This document shows, piece by piece, positions 1-11,176 of a stretch of DNA of 64,000 bases. The stretch's first letter is position 1; the number at the start of each line of letters is the position of its first letter. The notes under the pieces are model-generated. The model was given only the letters and a program-made list of their open reading frames with translations, made no database searches and had not been told where the DNA came from. Made by a program: the position numbers and the translations under genes. Origin of the DNA: VGWF01 sp964423465 (GTDB lineage: Bacteria > Verrucomicrobiota > Kiritimatiellia > PWTM01). The DNA lies in the NCBI GenBank assembly GCA_964423465.1, contig CAYRFK010000001.1, positions 14,703 through 78,702 on the forward strand, given 5' to 3'.

Positions 1-1629
<1,629 letters not shown>

Positions 1630-1650
1630 GATCGGTCGCTTCCGGGAAGA

Positions 1651-1855
1651 CGAACACAAAGACGCAAAGAACGCAAAGAGGATGAGAACACGGAGACGCG
1701 GAGGACATCAACAGCCAACAACCAACATCCAACATCCAACATCCAGCATCCGATCGTCCGTGCCTTCTCGTCCACCGATCCATGCGGTCCATATGCATCA
1801 GACCCTCGACCCTCCCTCCCATCCATTCATCCTCCCATCCCTTCCCCTCGCACGC
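1651..1855. repeat. Degenerate short tandem repeats between ABC gene and M16 protease
   Basis: Three repeat styles sit back to back. Bases 1651-1681 read as an imperfect GACGCAAAG/AACGCAAAG repeat. Bases 1724-1751 are four heptamers: AACATCC three times and then AGCATCC, preceded by CAACAGCCAACAACC. Bases 1803-1850, read on the minus strand, are a GGGATG/GGATGAATGG-type repeat that begins just after the stop codon of the protease gene. No open frame or terminator hairpin was recognised. Similar text recurs at 28991-29204 and 63488-63545. Confidence 0.75.
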
Positions 1856-4804
1856 CTATAAGTCCTCGACGAGTAATCCCGGCACGTCCGCGGCGGCGGC
1901 TTCGAGCTTCTCGCGGCCGGCGACAATGCAGACGGGGGCGGCGGCGAGGCCGGGGCGGATGATCTCGTCCGTCGCGCGGCGCATATCCGCGGCGGTGACG
2001 CCGAGCAGCCGCTCGCGGAACCGGCGGCGGAAGGCGTCGTCGACGCCGTTCAGGTGGCGGTCCAGCGCGGTGGCGACGGCGCCCTCGGGCCGGATGGGCC
2101 GGTCGAGCGCCTTCATGGCGCCGATGATGCTCTGCTCGACCGCGTCGGGGGCGAAGTCCATCTCCGCGGCGATGTAGTCCGGGATCCGCGCGAACGTGTC
2201 GAGCGTCTCGCGGATGCGCGGATCGCGATAACTGCTGAGCGAGAACAGGCCGAGTCCCTGCGAGAAACCGGCGCGACAGCCGTAGGCGCCGTTCTTCACG
2301 CGGATCTCGGTCCAGAGGTAGTCCAGCGTCAGCCGCGTGGCGAGAACGAGCAGGGCCGGCGCGAGCGGGTGGTCGGCGGCGACGGCGCGGAAGGCGAGTG
2401 CGACGAAGGCAACCTCGGCCGGGACCGCGACGCCCTCGGGCGCGCCGGCGCCCGGCGCGGCGGCCGGTGTGACGGCGGCGACCGGCCGGTCGGGCAGTTC
2501 GCCGAGGAGGCCCGCGTACCAGTCGCGGACGCGGGTGTGCGCGGCGTCGGACCCGACGAACGAGGCCGTGACGCGGCCGCGCACGAGGAGGGTTTCGCGG
2601 ATGCGCTCCATCGCGCGGGCGAGGCCGGCGAGATCGCAGGGGACGCTGTCCGCCAACCGCTTCGCAAAGCGGACCTGCGAGATGCCCGCGAGCCGTTCCG
2701 CCAGCGCGGCGTTGTCCGAGAGCCCGCGCTGGGCGCGGCCCGCGGCATAGGCGTTGCCCGAGGGAACGACGGTCTCACGCAAACCGGCCTGGTGTTGGAC
2801 AAGCAGCGTCTGCAGGCGGGCGACGTCGGTGAAATCGGCGGTGAGGAGGCGGCTCCGGACGATTTCCAGCATGCGGTCGACGCGATCGTCGAGACCGTGC
2901 GTGGCGATATGGAGGAACGGCTGCACCCGCGAGGGGTCGTCGACGCGGCCGCCGGTCGAGACCGACGCGGCGACACCCGCGCAGGCGGCGGCCTCGCGAT
3001 CGGCGGCGGCGGCGTAGTCCTCGCCCGCGGCGCCGGTCTTGGTCAGCGCGGCGGCGAAGAGCGGGAGGTGATCCCAGAGGTCCGCGTCGAGACCGCGGAG
3101 ATCGACGGCCATCTGCAGGTAGCCGACCCCGTTCGTGAGCGCCTCGGCGCGCAGGAGCGGGCGGCCCGCGACGACGGCAGTCTCCACCGAAAGCCGTGTC
3201 GGCTCGACGGGTACGTCGGAACGCCGCAGCCGGGGCAGCGTGGCGATCGCCTCGGGCGGGTTGGGAAGCCCCTGCCGCTCCTCCAGAGTGCGGGCCTCGC
3301 GGTCGACACGGGCGAGGTCGGCGGGGGTCATGGTCGCGCGCACGTCCGCCATGCGCTTCGCGAACTCCTCCTCCCGGCGGCGGTGAAGCGAGGCGTCGGG
3401 CACGAAGGTCATGGCGATGCAATGTGGGTTGCCGAGGACGAGCCGGCGCAGCAGACCCTCGAAATAGCCCGGCTCGGCCTCGCTGCGCGTGCGCAGGGCG
3501 GCGAGATGGTGCCGGATGTGCAGCATTGTCAGCGGATCCTCGTCATAGAGCCACATGTTGAACACGCGGTCCATCAGCACGAGAGGGAACGAGGACGGGA
3601 TGTCGAGCGCGGCCAGTTCGAACTGGTGGAAGGCGGAGGCGAGGGCCTCGCGGTCGATCCCGCGGTCGGCGAGCCCGCGCAGGGTGGAGAGGATGAGCGC
3701 CTCGACCTCGCCCGCCTTGGCGACATCGATGCCGCGCAGGCCGACGCCGAAGCTGGTGTCGCGGCGGTAGGTCGAGTAGCCCTCGGCGACGAGGTCCTCG
3801 CCGAGGCGCGATTCCATGAGGGCACGCCGCAGGGGACTGCCCTCGTGGGCCAGGAGGACCTCGCCGAGAACGCCCATTGCGAGCGAGGTCTCCGGATCGG
3901 TCAGGGGGTTGGTGAACCACTCCATCGCGAACGCCGACTTCCGCGCGGGCGTCTCGCCTTCCGCGGCCGGATAGGGAACGGTGACGCGGCGCGGTGCGGT
4001 CCAGCGCGACTGCGGGGCGATCGCGGTGTCGATCTCGATCCGGTCGAAACCGGAGAGAACCTCGCGGTCGAGAAACTCGAGGTGCGGCGCGAGCGGGGTA
4101 TCGCCGTAGAGGAAGAAGAACGCATTCGAGGGATGATAGTACCGTGCGTGGAAGGCGCGGAACTGCTCGTAGGTCAGCGACGGAATGGCGTCGGGCGAGC
4201 CGCCGGAGTCGCGCCCGTAGGCGTTGTCCGGGAAGAGCCCGGCGGCGGTGCGGTAGATGACGCCGTCGAGCGTCGAATAGGCGCCCTTCATCTCGTTGTA
4301 GACGATGCCCTTCACGGTGAGGGGGCTTTCCGGATTGCCCGGCTCGGCGAGGTCGAGATGGTGCCCTTCCTGCCGGAAGTGCTCCTCGGTGATGCGCGGA
4401 TGGAAGACCGCGTCGCAATAGACCCCGATCAGATTCCCGAAATCGCGCGCGTTCATGCTCGCGCAGGGGTAGACGGTGCGGTCGGGATAGGTCATGGCGT
4501 TGAGGAATGTCGCCAGGCTGGTCTTCAGCAGTTCGACGAACGGGTCCTTCACCGGATACCGCCGCGACCCGCACAGCACGGTGTGCTCGAGGATGTGCGG
4601 AAGGCCTGTGTCGTCCGGCGGGGGGGTGCGGAAGGCGACGGCGAAAAGATTCTCGGGGTCCGCCGCGGCGAGGTGCAGGAGCCGGGCACCGCTCTTCCGG
4701 TGGTGAAGGCGGGTGGCCGTCGCCCGCAGGTCCGGCAGCGGCGTGACCGCCTCGACCTCGAATCCGTGCAGAACCTCTCCCACCGCAGGCATCGTGCTGG
4801 CCAT
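1856..4804 (-). CDS. M16C zinc metallopeptidase (presequence protease / Cym1-PreP type)
   Basis: A clam-shell peptidase that degrades short unstructured peptides; bacterial members are thought to clear signal or transit-like peptides. At 982 residues it matches the full-length two-part PreP form. The inverted zinc motif HxxEH is present as HILEH (H70, E73, H74) in the usual context GLPHILEHTVLCGS, and the downstream helix NEMKG supplies the probable third zinc ligand. The N-terminal sequence gives no clear signal peptide, so the location may be cytoplasmic. The ATG at 4804 follows GGAGAT at good spacing. It is divergent from the kinase gene; the 202-bp gap carries the kinase promoter. Its 3' end abuts a degenerate repeat tract. 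Confidence 0.93.
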   Translation of the reverse strand: MASTMPAVGEVLHGFEVEAVTPLPDLRATATRLHHRKSGARLLHLAAADPENLFAVAFRTPPPDDTGLPHILEHTVLCGSRRYPVKDPFVELLKTSLATFLNAMTYPDRTVYPCASMNARDFGNLIGVYCDAVFHPRITEEHFRQEGHHLDLAEPGNPESPLTVKGIVYNEMKGAYSTLDGVIYRTAAGLFPDNAYGRDSGGSPDAIPSLTYEQFRAFHARYYHPSNAFFFLYGDTPLAPHLEFLDREVLSGFDRIEIDTAIAPQSRWTAPRRVTVPYPAAEGETPARKSAFAMEWFTNPLTDPETSLAMGVLGEVLLAHEGSPLRRALMESRLGEDLVAEGYSTYRRDTSFGVGLRGIDVAKAGEVEALILSTLRGLADRGIDREALASAFHQFELAALDIPSSFPLVLMDRVFNMWLYDEDPLTMLHIRHHLAALRTRSEAEPGYFEGLLRRLVLGNPHCIAMTFVPDASLHRRREEEFAKRMADVRATMTPADLARVDREARTLEERQGLPNPPEAIATLPRLRRSDVPVEPTRLSVETAVVAGRPLLRAEALTNGVGYLQMAVDLRGLDADLWDHLPLFAAALTKTGAAGEDYAAAADREAAACAGVAASVSTGGRVDDPSRVQPFLHIATHGLDDRVDRMLEIVRSRLLTADFTDVARLQTLLVQHQAGLRETVVPSGNAYAAGRAQRGLSDNAALAERLAGISQVRFAKRLADSVPCDLAGLARAMERIRETLLVRGRVTASFVGSDAAHTRVRDWYAGLLGELPDRPVAAVTPAAAPGAGAPEGVAVPAEVAFVALAFRAVAADHPLAPALLVLATRLTLDYLWTEIRVKNGAYGCRAGFSQGLGLFSLSSYRDPRIRETLDTFARIPDYIAAEMDFAPDAVEQSIIGAMKALDRPIRPEGAVATALDRHLNGVDDAFRRRFRERLLGVTAADMRRATDEIIRPGLAAAPVCIVAGREKLEAAAADVPGLLVEDL

Positions 4805-4916
4805 GAGTCATCTCCCCGATTCCGCCGCGGCGGAAAATATGCGTCCAGCATAGGTGCGCGCGCCGTCCGCCTCAAGCCGGAAGCACCGTAGAGCCGCGCG
4901 CCGGGGGTTTTTCCGG

Positions 4917-4945
4917 TTGCCCCGGACCGGGCGCCCCCCTATAGT
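4917..4945 (+). promoter_or_regulatory. Sigma-70-like promoter of the Ser/Thr kinase-lpxI operon
   Basis: TTGCCC (4917-4922) and TATAGT (4940-4945) are separated by 17 bp. The predicted start near 4952 leaves a leader of about 55 nt before the kinase ATG at 5007. Read by eye only. Confidence 0.45.
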
Positions 4946-5006
4946 CGACGGAACCTCCGGACAGAGGACCGGACGGGCCGGTGTTTCCGGCTGTTCGGGG
5001 ACCGAA

Positions 5007-7484
5007 ATGCTTAATATCGAAATTCCTGGTTACGAGATACTTGAGAAGATCGGCGATGGCGCGATGGGGTTCGTCTTCAAGGCGCGCCAGAGATCGCTTG
5101 ACCGTCTTGTGGCCGTAAAGGTCCTGCGCCCGGAGCTTGCGAGCGATCCCACGGCCGTGGCCCAGTTCCGCCTCGAGGCGAACTCGGTGGCCATGCTCAA
5201 GCACCAGAACATCCTCCTTCTTCACGAGGCCGGGCAGGCGAACGGGCTGAACTACTTCATTATGGAGTATGTCGCGGCCTACAGCGTGGCGAACTGGCTT
5301 GCGCGGAAGGGGGTGCTTTCGGAGACGGACGCGCTGACGATCGCCGATTCCGTGGCGCGGGCGCTGCAGTACGCATGGGACAAGGCCGGGCTGATCCACT
5401 GCGACATCAAGCCAGGCAACATTCTGGTCGATGAGGACGGCGTCATCAAGATCGCCGACTTCTCGGGAATCAGCCGCTCGAACATCAGCGAGGAGGCCCA
5501 ACTTCTCCGCGAGGTGACGATCGGCACGCCGAACTACATGTCGCCCGAGCAGGTCCGGGGCTTTGAGGCGATCGACTTCCGTGTCGACATCTACGCGCTC
5601 GGCGCCCTCCTCTATCACCTCGTCACCGGCGTTCTCCCCTTCGAGCACTGCACGGAAGAGGAGGCGATGCAGCAGCAGGTCGAGGGCAAGCTGACGGACC
5701 CCGCCGAGTTGAATCCCGCCGTGTCGGTGAACTTCTCGATGATGGTCGAGAAGATGATGGTCAAGGACCGCGACCAGCGATCCGCAAGCTGGGAATCGGT
5801 TGTGGCGGATATCGGCCGCGTGCGCGCAGGCCAGCCCCCGCTTCCCCCGTTCCCCTATCCCGGTTCGAGCACGATCCTGCGGACCGTTCAGGCCCCGCCC
5901 CCGCCGCCGCCCGCGCGGGCCAAGGCGCCGCCGGTCTTCGCTCCGCCCGCCCCCGCTGCCGCGCCGGCGCCCCTGCCGACCACCGTGCCCAGGCCGAAGC
6001 CGAAAAAGCTGGCGATCCTGATCACCGCGGCCGCCGTGCTGGTCGTCGCCGACGTGATTCTCGGCCTGTTGTGGTTTCTGCCGAACACACCGCTTCGGAA
6101 GTGGCGGCCGGCGGCCACCAACGACGTGACCCACGTCGAGTCGCCATCGGTCACCCCCCCGACGAACGTCCCCGCGGCACCCGTTACGCCGCCGACTGCG
6201 ACCGTCACGAATGACGTCCCCGTGCCGCCGCCAGCGGCAACAAACGCCGCCCCGGCGCCGGCCGCGACGAATAGCGCCCCCGTGCCGCCGCCGGCGACCA
6301 ATGCCGCGTCCGAGGTGGACGCCGCCGCGGCGGCCGAGGAGGCGAAGCGCGCCGAGAACCTGCGGACGCACCTTCGGCTTCTGCAGAGCGTGATGACCGA
6401 GTGCGTCCGCCGCAACTACACCGGCGCCGCCGCGCTGCTGACCGACTGGATGAACGCCAACACCGGCCATCCGAACACGACCCTCGTGCAGACCGAACTG
6501 GCCCGCGTCCAGTCCATCGCCGCCCTCTATCCCATGCTGGAAGCCAACAGCCGCTCCCTCTCGGGCCGGCCCATCCTCAATAGCCCGGGCGTCGTCGGGG
6601 ACATCCTGGCGATCCGCGGATCGAAGATCACGCTTTCGCGCCGTCTCGGCGAGGGCACGGCCCAGGTCGATCACGACCTCTACCGGCTCGGGGCGCAGGA
6701 CCTGCTCGGCCTGATCCAGGCGTCCGACCCGACCCACTTCCCTCTCAACGCCGCCCGGTTCATGCTGGGCGAGGCGCAGTTCGCGGGCGTCGACGGCTAC
6801 CTCGTGCAGGCCCGGGCGGCCAGCCTGGAATGCGAGGATCTGGTCACGTGGCTGAAGGACTGGCAGCAGATCGTCCTGAACGTCCGCGCCGACCGCGCCG
6901 TGGACGAGGTCAAGGCCAAGGTCGTCGACAGCCAGTTCCAGGCCGCCGGGGACCTGCTGGTGACGGCCGCGCAGACCTACGCGGATTCCGACATCTTCCA
7001 GTGGGCGCGCCGGACCGAACTGCAGCGATTGTCGGCTCTGATCCGCGAGGAACTCGGCGAACCCCCGGCACCGATGCCTGCACCCGAAAAGACGCCGGCG
7101 GCCCCGGGCTCCGGAAAGGCCGATCCTGAGGATTCGATGGACACCTCCAACATCGAGCAACTCAACGTCGGCGAGCTCAACGGCCGCATGCGCCAGCTCG
7201 ACGGCCGCGTCGTCCGCCTGCGGTTCCGCTATCGGATGACCATCTCCGAGGCGGGTCCGGGCGTGTACGCGACCGATGTCGGCCTCGACAACTCCACGAT
7301 CACGGTCGAGTTCTCCCAGGAAGGCTATCGCTGGTTCCGCAACTCCGTGTCGCAAAGCTACGGCGTCGAAAACCCGATCCGCGTCGTGTACGGGGTGGTC
7401 GACGCCAAGCGCCAGTCCGTGCGGCTCCTCGGCCGCACCATGAAGCGCCGCATCGGCGCCCAGGGCGATGAGTTCTCCTGGTGA
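5007..7484 (+). CDS. Membrane-anchored Ser/Thr protein kinase with unusual DFS motif
   Basis: An 825-residue Hanks-type kinase. The kinase domain (about 1-275) has the glycine loop GDGAMGFVFKA, the ATP lysine in AVKVL (K38), the catalytic loop HCDIKPGN (D133) and an APE-like SPE. The metal-binding DFG triplet is DFS (D151-F152-S153): Asp is kept and Gly is lost. A Pro/Ala-rich linker follows, then one transmembrane helix (about 335-358), a second Pro/Ala/Asn-rich stretch, and an extracytoplasmic C-terminal region with no recognised fold. The ATG at 5007 is chosen because the kinase fold begins a few residues later. Its last 17 bases overlap lpxI, so expression with lipid A genes is likely. 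The substrate is unknown. The paralogue at 55628-58000 has the same layout but is a pseudokinase. Confidence 0.9.
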   Translation: MLNIEIPGYEILEKIGDGAMGFVFKARQRSLDRLVAVKVLRPELASDPTAVAQFRLEANSVAMLKHQNILLLHEAGQANGLNYFIMEYVAAYSVANWLARKGVLSETDALTIADSVARALQYAWDKAGLIHCDIKPGNILVDEDGVIKIADFSGISRSNISEEAQLLREVTIGTPNYMSPEQVRGFEAIDFRVDIYALGALLYHLVTGVLPFEHCTEEEAMQQQVEGKLTDPAELNPAVSVNFSMMVEKMMVKDRDQRSASWESVVADIGRVRAGQPPLPPFPYPGSSTILRTVQAPPPPPPARAKAPPVFAPPAPAAAPAPLPTTVPRPKPKKLAILITAAAVLVVADVILGLLWFLPNTPLRKWRPAATNDVTHVESPSVTPPTNVPAAPVTPPTATVTNDVPVPPPAATNAAPAPAATNSAPVPPPATNAASEVDAAAAAEEAKRAENLRTHLRLLQSVMTECVRRNYTGAAALLTDWMNANTGHPNTTLVQTELARVQSIAALYPMLEANSRSLSGRPILNSPGVVGDILAIRGSKITLSRRLGEGTAQVDHDLYRLGAQDLLGLIQASDPTHFPLNAARFMLGEAQFAGVDGYLVQARAASLECEDLVTWLKDWQQIVLNVRADRAVDEVKAKVVDSQFQAAGDLLVTAAQTYADSDIFQWARRTELQRLSALIREELGEPPAPMPAPEKTPAAPGSGKADPEDSMDTSNIEQLNVGELNGRMRQLDGRVVRLRFRYRMTISEAGPGVYATDVGLDNSTITVEFSQEGYRWFRNSVSQSYGVENPIRVVYGVVDAKRQSVRLLGRTMKRRIGAQGDEFSW

Positions 7485-8361
7485 CGATCCGGCCGCCGCC
7501 GGAGGCCGCCCACCCGCGCCCTCCGTGCCCGCGCAGCTTCTCCTGATCGGGGGTGGCGGCGCTTATCCCCGGCTGCTTGCGGAGTCCGCCCGCGCCCAGG
7601 GCGTCGCCCGCATCTCCCTGGTCGCGTTCCGCGGCGAGACCGAACCGGCCGTCGCGCGGCTGGCGGACGAAACTCGCTGGGTCGCCGTCGGCCAGCTGGC
7701 TGCTTTCCTTGACGCCGTCCGCGCCGCGGGCGTGACCGACGCGGTCATGGCCGGCCAGATCTCCCCCTCCAGCCTCTTCCGCCTCCGGCCGGACCGGGCG
7801 ATGTTCGACCTGCTGGCCTCGCTGCGCGAGCGCAACGCGGAGACCATCTTCGGTGCCATCGTCGAGCGCCTCGCCCGCGAAGGCGTCCGCATGCATCCGG
7901 CCAGCCGCTTCATGGAGCGGACCATGCCGGAGCCGGGCGTCCTGGGACAGCGCGCGCCGGACGATCGCGAGCGGGCCGACATCGCCCTCGGCCGCCGCGT
8001 AGCCAAGGCAACCAGCGGCCTTGAGATCGGCCAGACCGTTGTGATCAAGGATGGCACCGTGCTGGCCGTCGAGGCCTTTGAGGGCACCGACGAGGCCATC
8101 CTGCGCGGCGGCAAGCTGGGCGGACCGGGCGCCGTGATCGTCAAGACCGCGAAGGCCGGCCACGACATGCGCTTCGACATCCCGGTGGTCGGACTTCGGA
8201 CGATGAAGTCGCTGCGCAAGGCGCGGGCGGCCGTGCTGGCGGTCGAGGCGCGGCGGACGATCCTTCTCGAGCGCGAGGAGCTGGTGGCCGAGGCGGACCG
8301 CCAGGGACTGGCCTTCGTGGCGTTCGAGCCGGAGGGCGGGGTAAAGGGGGAATCGGCATGA
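7468..8361 (+). CDS. lpxI: UDP-2,3-diacylglucosamine diphosphatase LpxI
   Basis: Hydrolyses UDP-2,3-diacylglucosamine to lipid X, the fourth step of lipid A synthesis, in bacteria that lack LpxH. The 297 residues match the LpxI (DUF1009) family from end to end. The N-terminal domain starts LLLIGGGGAYPRLLAESARAQG. The C-terminal catalytic half contains GQTVVIKDGTVLAVEAFEGTDEAI, whose EGTD acid residues are the conserved metal site, followed by the GHDMRFDIPVVG stretch. It is the second gene of the kinase-lpxI-Gfo-lpxB run, overlapping the kinase by 17 nt and the next gene by 4 nt (ATGA), which implies translational coupling. Confidence 0.94.
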   Translation: MSSPGDDPAAAGGRPPAPSVPAQLLLIGGGGAYPRLLAESARAQGVARISLVAFRGETEPAVARLADETRWVAVGQLAAFLDAVRAAGVTDAVMAGQISPSSLFRLRPDRAMFDLLASLRERNAETIFGAIVERLAREGVRMHPASRFMERTMPEPGVLGQRAPDDRERADIALGRRVAKATSGLEIGQTVVIKDGTVLAVEAFEGTDEAILRGGKLGGPGAVIVKTAKAGHDMRFDIPVVGLRTMKSLRKARAAVLAVEARRTILLEREELVAEADRQGLAFVAFEPEGGVKGESA

Positions 8362-9305
8362 GCGACAGGATCCGGGTCGGAGTCGTCGGCGTCGGCGCAC
8401 TGGGCGAGCACCACGCACGCCTCTATGCGACGCTGCCGTCCGTCAGCCTTGAGGCCGTGTACGACGCCAATCCGGCGCGCGCGGCCGAGATCGCGGCGAA
8501 GTACGGCACTCGGGTGGCACCCTCGATGGAAGCCTTCGCGGAGGCCGTCGAGGCGGCAAGCGTCGTGGTCCCGACCGACCGCCACCGCGAGATCGCCGGC
8601 GCGCTGCTGGAGCGCGGCCTGCACCTGCTGGTCGAGAAGCCGATCGCATCCACCACCCGCGAGGCGGAGGAACTCGTCGCGATGGCGGACGCGCGCAACG
8701 TGATCCTGCAGGTCGGCCACGTCGAACGCTTCAACCCCGTGCTGTCGTTTCTCGAATCCGCGGCCGGCACGCCGCGCTTCATCGAGGCGCACCGGCTGGC
8801 CCCCTACCCTCCGCTCCGCCCCGATGCGGCGCCGCGCGGAACGGAGGTGAGCGTCATCCTCGACCTGATGATCCACGATCTCGAGGTGATCCTGCATCTC
8901 GTCCGCTCGGAGGTGGTCGACATCCGCGCGGTCGGCGTGCCGGTGCTGAGCCCGACGGAGGACATCGCCAACGTCCGCCTCGCCTTCGCCAACGGCGCCA
9001 TCGCCAACGTCACCGCCAGCCGTATCAGCCCGGAGCGTATGCGGAAGATCCGCGTGTTCACGCCGGAGGCCTACCTGTCGCTCGACTACATGAACCAGGC
9101 CGGCGAGGTCTACCGCAAGGGGCCTGCGGGCATCGTGCACGAGGCGGTGCCCATCGAGAAGGGCGAGCCGCTGCGCAACGAACTGGCGTCTTTCGCCGAA
9201 TGCGTGGCGCGCCGCAGCGAGCCGCGGGTCGGCGGCCGCCAGGCAGCGGAGGCCCTGCGGCTTGCGATCGCGATCCACCAGCGACTGAAGTCCGGCCCCT
9301 CATGA
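8358..9305 (+). CDS. Gfo/Idh/MocA family NAD(P)-dependent oxidoreductase
   Basis: A 315-residue sugar-type dehydrogenase. The Rossmann fingerprint GVVGVGALGEHHARLYA lies at the N-terminus, and the family EKPI signature appears in LVEKPIASTTREAEEL. The C-terminal domain carries the usual beta-sheet fold, with DLMIHDLEVILHL holding the conserved His. It lies between lpxI and lpxB with 4-nt overlaps on both sides. That position is common in Gram-negative lineages using LpxI, and suggests a role on a nucleotide-sugar or lipid A sugar precursor. The substrate cannot be read from the sequence. Confidence 0.9.
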   Translation: MSDRIRVGVVGVGALGEHHARLYATLPSVSLEAVYDANPARAAEIAAKYGTRVAPSMEAFAEAVEAASVVVPTDRHREIAGALLERGLHLLVEKPIASTTREAEELVAMADARNVILQVGHVERFNPVLSFLESAAGTPRFIEAHRLAPYPPLRPDAAPRGTEVSVILDLMIHDLEVILHLVRSEVVDIRAVGVPVLSPTEDIANVRLAFANGAIANVTASRISPERMRKIRVFTPEAYLSLDYMNQAGEVYRKGPAGIVHEAVPIEKGEPLRNELASFAECVARRSEPRVGGRQAAEALRLAIAIHQRLKSGPS

Positions 9306-10435
9306 GCCGCCGGTCCGCCCTCGTCATCGCCGGCGAGATTTCCGGCGACCTGCACGCCGGGGCCCTGGCCGCGGCCCTGCGGGCGCGCGGCGCGGCCCTC
9401 GCCCTGTGGGGCATCGGGGGCGACCGCCTGCGTGCCGAGGGGGCGGAACTGCTCTACGACGTCCGGCAGACCGCCGTGATGGGCTTCGTCGAGGTGCTCC
9501 GCCACCTCCGGTTTTTCCGCGGCGTGCTCCGCCACATCCTCGCGGAGGTCGACCGGCGCCGCCCCGCGGTGGCCATCCTCGTCGACTACCCCGGCTTCAA
9601 TCTCCGTCTCGCGCCGGAGCTGCGGAAGCGGGGCGTCAAAGTCGTGTACTACGTATGCCCGCAGGTCTGGGCCTGGCACCGCTCACGCATGGGCGCGATG
9701 GCCCGCACGATCGACCGGCTGGCGGTCATCTTCCCCTTCGAGGTGGAGGCCTTCAGGGGCACAGGCCTGCGCGTCGATTTCGTCGGGCATCCGCTGGTCG
9801 ATGAAACCACCGCCGCCCTGCGTGCGCCGCCCGTGGAACTGCCGTGGCGAGGCGCAGGGCCGCGCGTGGCGCTGCTTCCCGGCAGCCGCCGCCAGGAGAT
9901 CCGTCGCATCCTGCCGGCCCTCGTCGGCGCGGCGGCCGAAGTCGCCCGCCGCCATCCCGACGCCGCCTTCCTTCTCGCCGCGCCGTCGGAGCCCGTGGCG
10001 GAGATCGCACGCGGCGTCCTGGCTGGATGTCCAGACGCGGACCGGATCCCGATCGTCACCGGTGTCACGCGCGAAGTGCTGCGCCAGGCCCGCGCGGCAT
10101 GGGTCGCGTCGGGAACCGCCACGATGGAAGCCTGCTTGATGGGGTGTCCCCAGGTCGTCGTCTACCGCACGCATCCGCTGACCTACCACCTCGGGAAGGC
10201 GCTGATCCGCGTTCCCTTCATCGGCATGGTCAACCTCGTCGCCGGCCGCGGCATCTGCCCTGAGCTGATCCAAGACGAAGCCACGCCCGGCTGGCTGGCC
10301 GAGGCGATCGACCCCCTGCTCGGCGACACGCCCGGGCGGGCCGGAATGCTGGACGGTTACGCCGCGGTGCGCGAGAAACTTGGCGGCGGCGGTGCGGCGG
10401 ACCGCGCCGCATCCATTGTCATGGAAGAACTCTGA
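9302..10435 (+). CDS. lpxB: Lipid-A-disaccharide synthase LpxB
   Basis: Joins lipid X to UDP-2,3-diacylglucosamine to give the lipid A disaccharide at the inner face of the inner membrane. The 377 residues match the family length. Diagnostic stretches are IAGEISGDLHAG at the N-terminus, ILVDYPGFNLRLA, VCPQVWAWHRSRM, FPFEVEAF, VGHPLVDE, LLPGSRRQEI and the late SGTATMEACLMGCPQVV. The ATG at 9302 overlaps the stop of the previous gene as ATGA. It is the last gene of the lipid A run; a TTCCGTY repeat tract follows directly instead of a clear terminator hairpin. Confidence 0.96.
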   Translation: MSRRSALVIAGEISGDLHAGALAAALRARGAALALWGIGGDRLRAEGAELLYDVRQTAVMGFVEVLRHLRFFRGVLRHILAEVDRRRPAVAILVDYPGFNLRLAPELRKRGVKVVYYVCPQVWAWHRSRMGAMARTIDRLAVIFPFEVEAFRGTGLRVDFVGHPLVDETTAALRAPPVELPWRGAGPRVALLPGSRRQEIRRILPALVGAAAEVARRHPDAAFLLAAPSEPVAEIARGVLAGCPDADRIPIVTGVTREVLRQARAAWVASGTATMEACLMGCPQVVVYRTHPLTYHLGKALIRVPFIGMVNLVAGRGICPELIQDEATPGWLAEAIDPLLGDTPGRAGMLDGYAAVREKLGGGGAADRAASIVMEEL

Positions 10436-10490
10436 CCCCCCTGCCCCCTCTTCCGTCTTCCGTTTTCCGTTTTCCGTCTTCCGTCAGAAG
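10436..10490. repeat. Heptamer repeat tract TTCCGTY x5 between convergent lpxB and pgl
   Basis: Bases 10451-10485 are five uninterrupted 7-bp units (TTCCGTC, TTCCGTT, TTCCGTT, TTCCGTC, TTCCGTC). On the minus strand the tract starts directly after the TGA of pgl; on the plus strand it starts 15 bp after the lpxB stop. Units differ only at the last base. No spacers or flanking genes of a CRISPR kind are present. Confidence 0.85.
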
Positions 10491-11176
10491 TGCTCGGGGA
10501 ACGCCGCGCGGTCGGCCCACAGGGAGACACCGGGATGCCCCTCGACCGCCAGTCCGGCGGGGATCGATTCCGGCGCGGAAAGCAGGGTTTGGATGACCCG
10601 CGCCTTGTCGGCACCCGTGATCACAAACACCAGGTCCTCGACCCGGGCCAGCAGGTCCGGCGTCGTACTGATCCTGTCCGGCGGCTCGGCGCGGCGGACC
10701 GGAACCGCAAGGCGTCCGCTCTTGCGTGCCGCATCGACATCGGCGCGGCTGAACAGCGATGCCGTGTGGCCGTCGGCTCCCACCCCAAGGATACCGAACG
10801 GAATGCGGATGCCTTCATCCACCATCTCCGCCAGTAGCCGTCCGTATCCCTCCGCCGCGGCATCCAGGGTCCCGGCGGTGTCGACGCGCAGAAAGCGATC
10901 GCCCGAGATACCGGCCGAGTGCAGCAGCGGCCCGATGTGGAAGACATTGGAATCGGCAGAGTCGGAGGGCGCCATCCGCTCGTCGCTGAGGAAGACGTGC
11001 CCGCCGCACCCTTCGGCAGGCGGCGAGTCGGCCAGTCGCCGGTAGGCGGCCAGAGGCGTTCGCCCGCCCGCCAGCATGACGGCCCCGGACTCCCCCACAG
11101 TCTCCATCGACCGCCGGATCCGCGCCGCGAGTTCGGCCGCAAGAGCCTCTGCTGATTCAAAGATCCGGATATTCAT
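10484..11176 (-). CDS. pgl: 6-phosphogluconolactonase (DevB/Pgl type)
   Basis: Hydrolyses 6-phosphogluconolactone to 6-phosphogluconate in the oxidative pentose phosphate pathway. The 230 residues match the DevB family. Signatures are LAGGRTPLAAYRRLA near the N-terminus, FLSDERMAPSDSADSN (the SDER motif with phosphate-binding residues), the GILGVGADGHTASLF loop and a late TGADKA. It is transcribed alone, divergent from the DUF2062 gene. A promoter TTGCGA-N16-TAGACT ends only 6 bp before the ATG, predicting a leaderless message. No zwf or gnd is in view. Confidence 0.95.
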   Translation of the reverse strand: MNIRIFESAEALAAELAARIRRSMETVGESGAVMLAGGRTPLAAYRRLADSPPAEGCGGHVFLSDERMAPSDSADSNVFHIGPLLHSAGISGDRFLRVDTAGTLDAAAEGYGRLLAEMVDEGIRIPFGILGVGADGHTASLFSRADVDAARKSGRLAVPVRRAEPPDRISTTPDLLARVEDLVFVITGADKARVIQTLLSAPESIPAGLAVEGHPGVSLWADRAAFPEHF

